A stretch of 36,871 nucleotides of DNA, taken from assembly GCA_008080565.1 (NCBI GenBank), contig VIKE01000026.1:1-36871 (forward strand), read 5' to 3'. The position numbers and the translations under genes were made by a program. Origin of the DNA: Rhodocyclaceae bacterium (lineage in GTDB: Bacteria > Pseudomonadota > Gammaproteobacteria > Burkholderiales > Rhodocyclaceae). Of this stretch, positions 35,577 to 36,871 are shown in pieces. The notes under the pieces are model-generated. The model saw nothing but the letters and a program-made list of their open reading frames with translations, was not told where the DNA came from and searched no databases. Numbering within the stretch: position 1 is the stretch's first letter; each line of letters opens with the position of its first letter.

Positions 35577-36794
35577 TCAGATCTCCAGAGAATGGCGCCA
35601 GCGCCAGAGCAGCGCGCCGGCCAGCGCCTTGAAGGCTAGTGGCAACAGCGCATAGGCAAAGGTCAGCGCGGGCAGCCCGGCGCTACCGCCCGGCACATAG
35701 CCGAGCGCACCGAGCAGGGGTAGTGAAAGCCCGGCGGCGAGCGCCAGGTTGAGTTTGGCAACAAAGTTCCAGACGCCGAAGCAGGCCCCTGCCTGCCCCT
35801 GACGTTCTCCTAGGTCCGCTGCAATCGCAGCCGGCAGCGCGAGATCGGCACCGAGGGCCAGCCCGGAGGCGATGCAGATGATGGCGAATGGCCAAACATC
35901 GCCAGAGCCAAGCAGGCTGGCGCCGGCGAAGGCGACAATTGAAACGCCCATCGCCAGCAGCCAGGCAAAGACCCGCCCGCGCCGGGCCGAGAGCATGACC
36001 CAGAGCGGCAGCGAGGCAGCACCGGCGATGAAGTAGAGGGCGAGCAGCGGGCCGCTGGCGGCTTCGGCCTGCAACACGTCGGCGACGAAGAACAGGAAGA
36101 GCGTGGCCGGCAGCGCGGCGGCGATACCGTTGGCGACAAAAACGATAAGCAGGCGACGGAAAGCTTCGTCGGCGAAGACCCGGCGCATGCTGGACTGCAA
36201 GGGCTCACTGGCGGCAATCACCGGTTTGCCGACGCCAACGCGGCTGAAGGTCGTCAGCGCTGCGATCAACAACAGCGGTGGCAGTATCCAGCTCAAGCGG
36301 GCGATCCCGTCGCTCAAGCTGGCCGCCAGCACGGCGGGCAGCGCAGCGGCGAGGACGACGCCGAGCAGGCCGAAGCCCTCCCTTGCTGCGGTCAACCGGG
36401 TTCTCAGGACCGATTCCTCGCCAATATCCGCCCCCCAGGCCTGGTATGCCACGCTGGCGGCCGAGAAGCCGAGATAAGTCAGCGCCAGCGATCCGAGCAG
36501 CCAGAGCGCAACATTCTCGTCCGGCGGATTGAGCAGCGCGACGAAGCCGACGGCAAACGGCAGCAACGCCAGCGCCACCATGCGCGGGCGGGAAACGCGG
36601 TCGGCCAGCCAGCCGAGCCAGGGGTCGATGCCGGCGTCGAGCAGGCGGGCGCCGAGCAGGATGAAGCCGAGAAGGGCCAGTTCCATGCCGGCGGTTTCGG
36701 CGTAGTAACGGGGGACGTGGACGTAGATTGGCAATGCTGCGAAGGCCAGGGGGAGGCCGAGCAGGCCATAGGAGAGGATGCGACCGTTGGTCAT
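35577..36794 (-). CDS. MFS transporter (GPH-like)
   Basis: A 405-residue, 11-12 helix carrier. The N-terminal half has the layout of the glycoside-pentoside-hexuronide/MFS_2 type (LLGARLLDAGIDPWLGWLADRVSRPRMVAL, YQAWGADIGEES). The transported compound is unknown; in similar clusters it may be a lipid or organic acid. It is the first visible gene of the operon (then DUF3833, SDR and NTF2-like, gaps of 3 bp or less or overlaps). The ATG at 36794 has only a weak Shine-Dalgarno. The 77 bp upstream contain a repeat-like stem-loop element, and more operon genes could lie beyond the window. Confidence 0.9.
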   Translation of the reverse strand: MTNGRILSYGLLGLPLAFAALPIYVHVPRYYAETAGMELALLGFILLGARLLDAGIDPWLGWLADRVSRPRMVALALLPFAVGFVALLNPPDENVALWLLGSLALTYLGFSAASVAYQAWGADIGEESVLRTRLTAAREGFGLLGVVLAAALPAVLAASLSDGIARLSWILPPLLLIAALTTFSRVGVGKPVIAASEPLQSSMRRVFADEAFRRLLIVFVANGIAAALPATLFLFFVADVLQAEAASGPLLALYFIAGAASLPLWVMLSARRGRVFAWLLAMGVSIVAFAGASLLGSGDVWPFAIICIASGLALGADLALPAAIAADLGERQGQAGACFGVWNFVAKLNLALAAGLSLPLLGALGYVPGGSAGLPALTFAYALLPLAFKALAGALLWRWRHSLEI

Positions 36795-36816
36795 TGTTTG
36801 GTGCCTGACGATTGGC

Positions 36817-36871
36817 TTGGGGTTCCGCCCTTGCGGGGCGTCTCACTTTTTCTTGCTTCGCCAAGAAAAAG
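36817..36871. repeat. Stem-loop repeat element at the right edge
   Basis: Two adjacent inverted repeats: CGCCC-TTGCG-GGGCG, then a perfect 10-bp stem CTTTTTCTTG (36846-36855) and CAAGAAAAAG (36862-36871) around CTTCGC. The second arm runs to the window end, so the element may continue. Similar 'CTTGCTTCGCCAAG' sequences are, as I recall, repeated between genes in many betaproteobacteria. Confidence 0.55.

Noticed and set aside
1..36871. tRNA, rRNA, CRISPR array, IS element or prophage
   Set aside because: No cloverleaf-like sequence, regularly spaced repeat array, transposase or phage gene was seen on reading both strands.

Overview
The window is a high-GC, gene-dense chromosomal stretch. 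It looks like a Rhodocyclales betaproteobacterium (Dechloromonas/Azonexus-like). The grounds are the rho-rpmE order, betaproteobacterial-type Orn and RsgA, a phasin (polyhydroxyalkanoate granules), c-type cytochromes, and a heavy load of PAS/hybrid kinases and HD-GYP proteins. This placement is inferred from gene content. I see no tRNA, rRNA, CRISPR, insertion sequence or phage gene.

Layout. 1-6154 (housekeeping): 3' end of rho, rpmE with a clear terminator, a GT39-type membrane glycosyltransferase, orn (minus strand), an M48 membrane protease coupled to a small cytochrome c, and rsgA. 6271-15488 (signalling cassette): a REC-HD-GYP response regulator followed by two very large hybrid histidine kinases, each with its own REC and HPt domains; the second starts with four CBS motifs. 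15485-23689 (minus strand): DUF2126-type transglutaminase, ATP-grasp/alpha-E fusion, small transglutaminase and a flavoprotein, which together form a predicted peptide-ligation/peptidase operon. 23859-28209 (minus strand): HD-GYP protein coupled to a PAS histidine kinase, a VOC protein and a glutathione S-transferase. 28418-32827: a lipoprotein cytochrome c', a FAD-dependent dehydrogenase with an apparent internal deletion, a FUSC-type membrane protein and a BaiN/HI0933-type flavoprotein. 32828-33852: a palindrome-rich 440-bp regulatory region, a phasin gene and a strong terminator. 33876-36794 (minus strand): MFS transporter, DUF3833 lipoprotein, SDR and NTF2-like protein in one tight operon.

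The most unusual signal is not a gene. A 36-bp motif recurs at least eight times, on both strands, in and between genes. It has a 12-bp core CCACGGTCAACC, then an A-tract, then a second A/T tract about one helical turn further on. Seven copies align without gaps and the eighth keeps the core. Three copies are intergenic, one overlaps a stop codon and hairpin, two lie inside one flavoprotein gene, and two encode the hydrophobic N-termini of membrane or exported proteins. The build resembles DNA-uptake signal sequences of naturally competent bacteria, but a mobile mini-repeat or a protein-binding site is equally open.

A second notable point is an apparent in-frame loss of about 18 residues, covering the conserved GGAGTFSDGKL-type flavin motif, in the COG2509-like dehydrogenase at 28892-30454.
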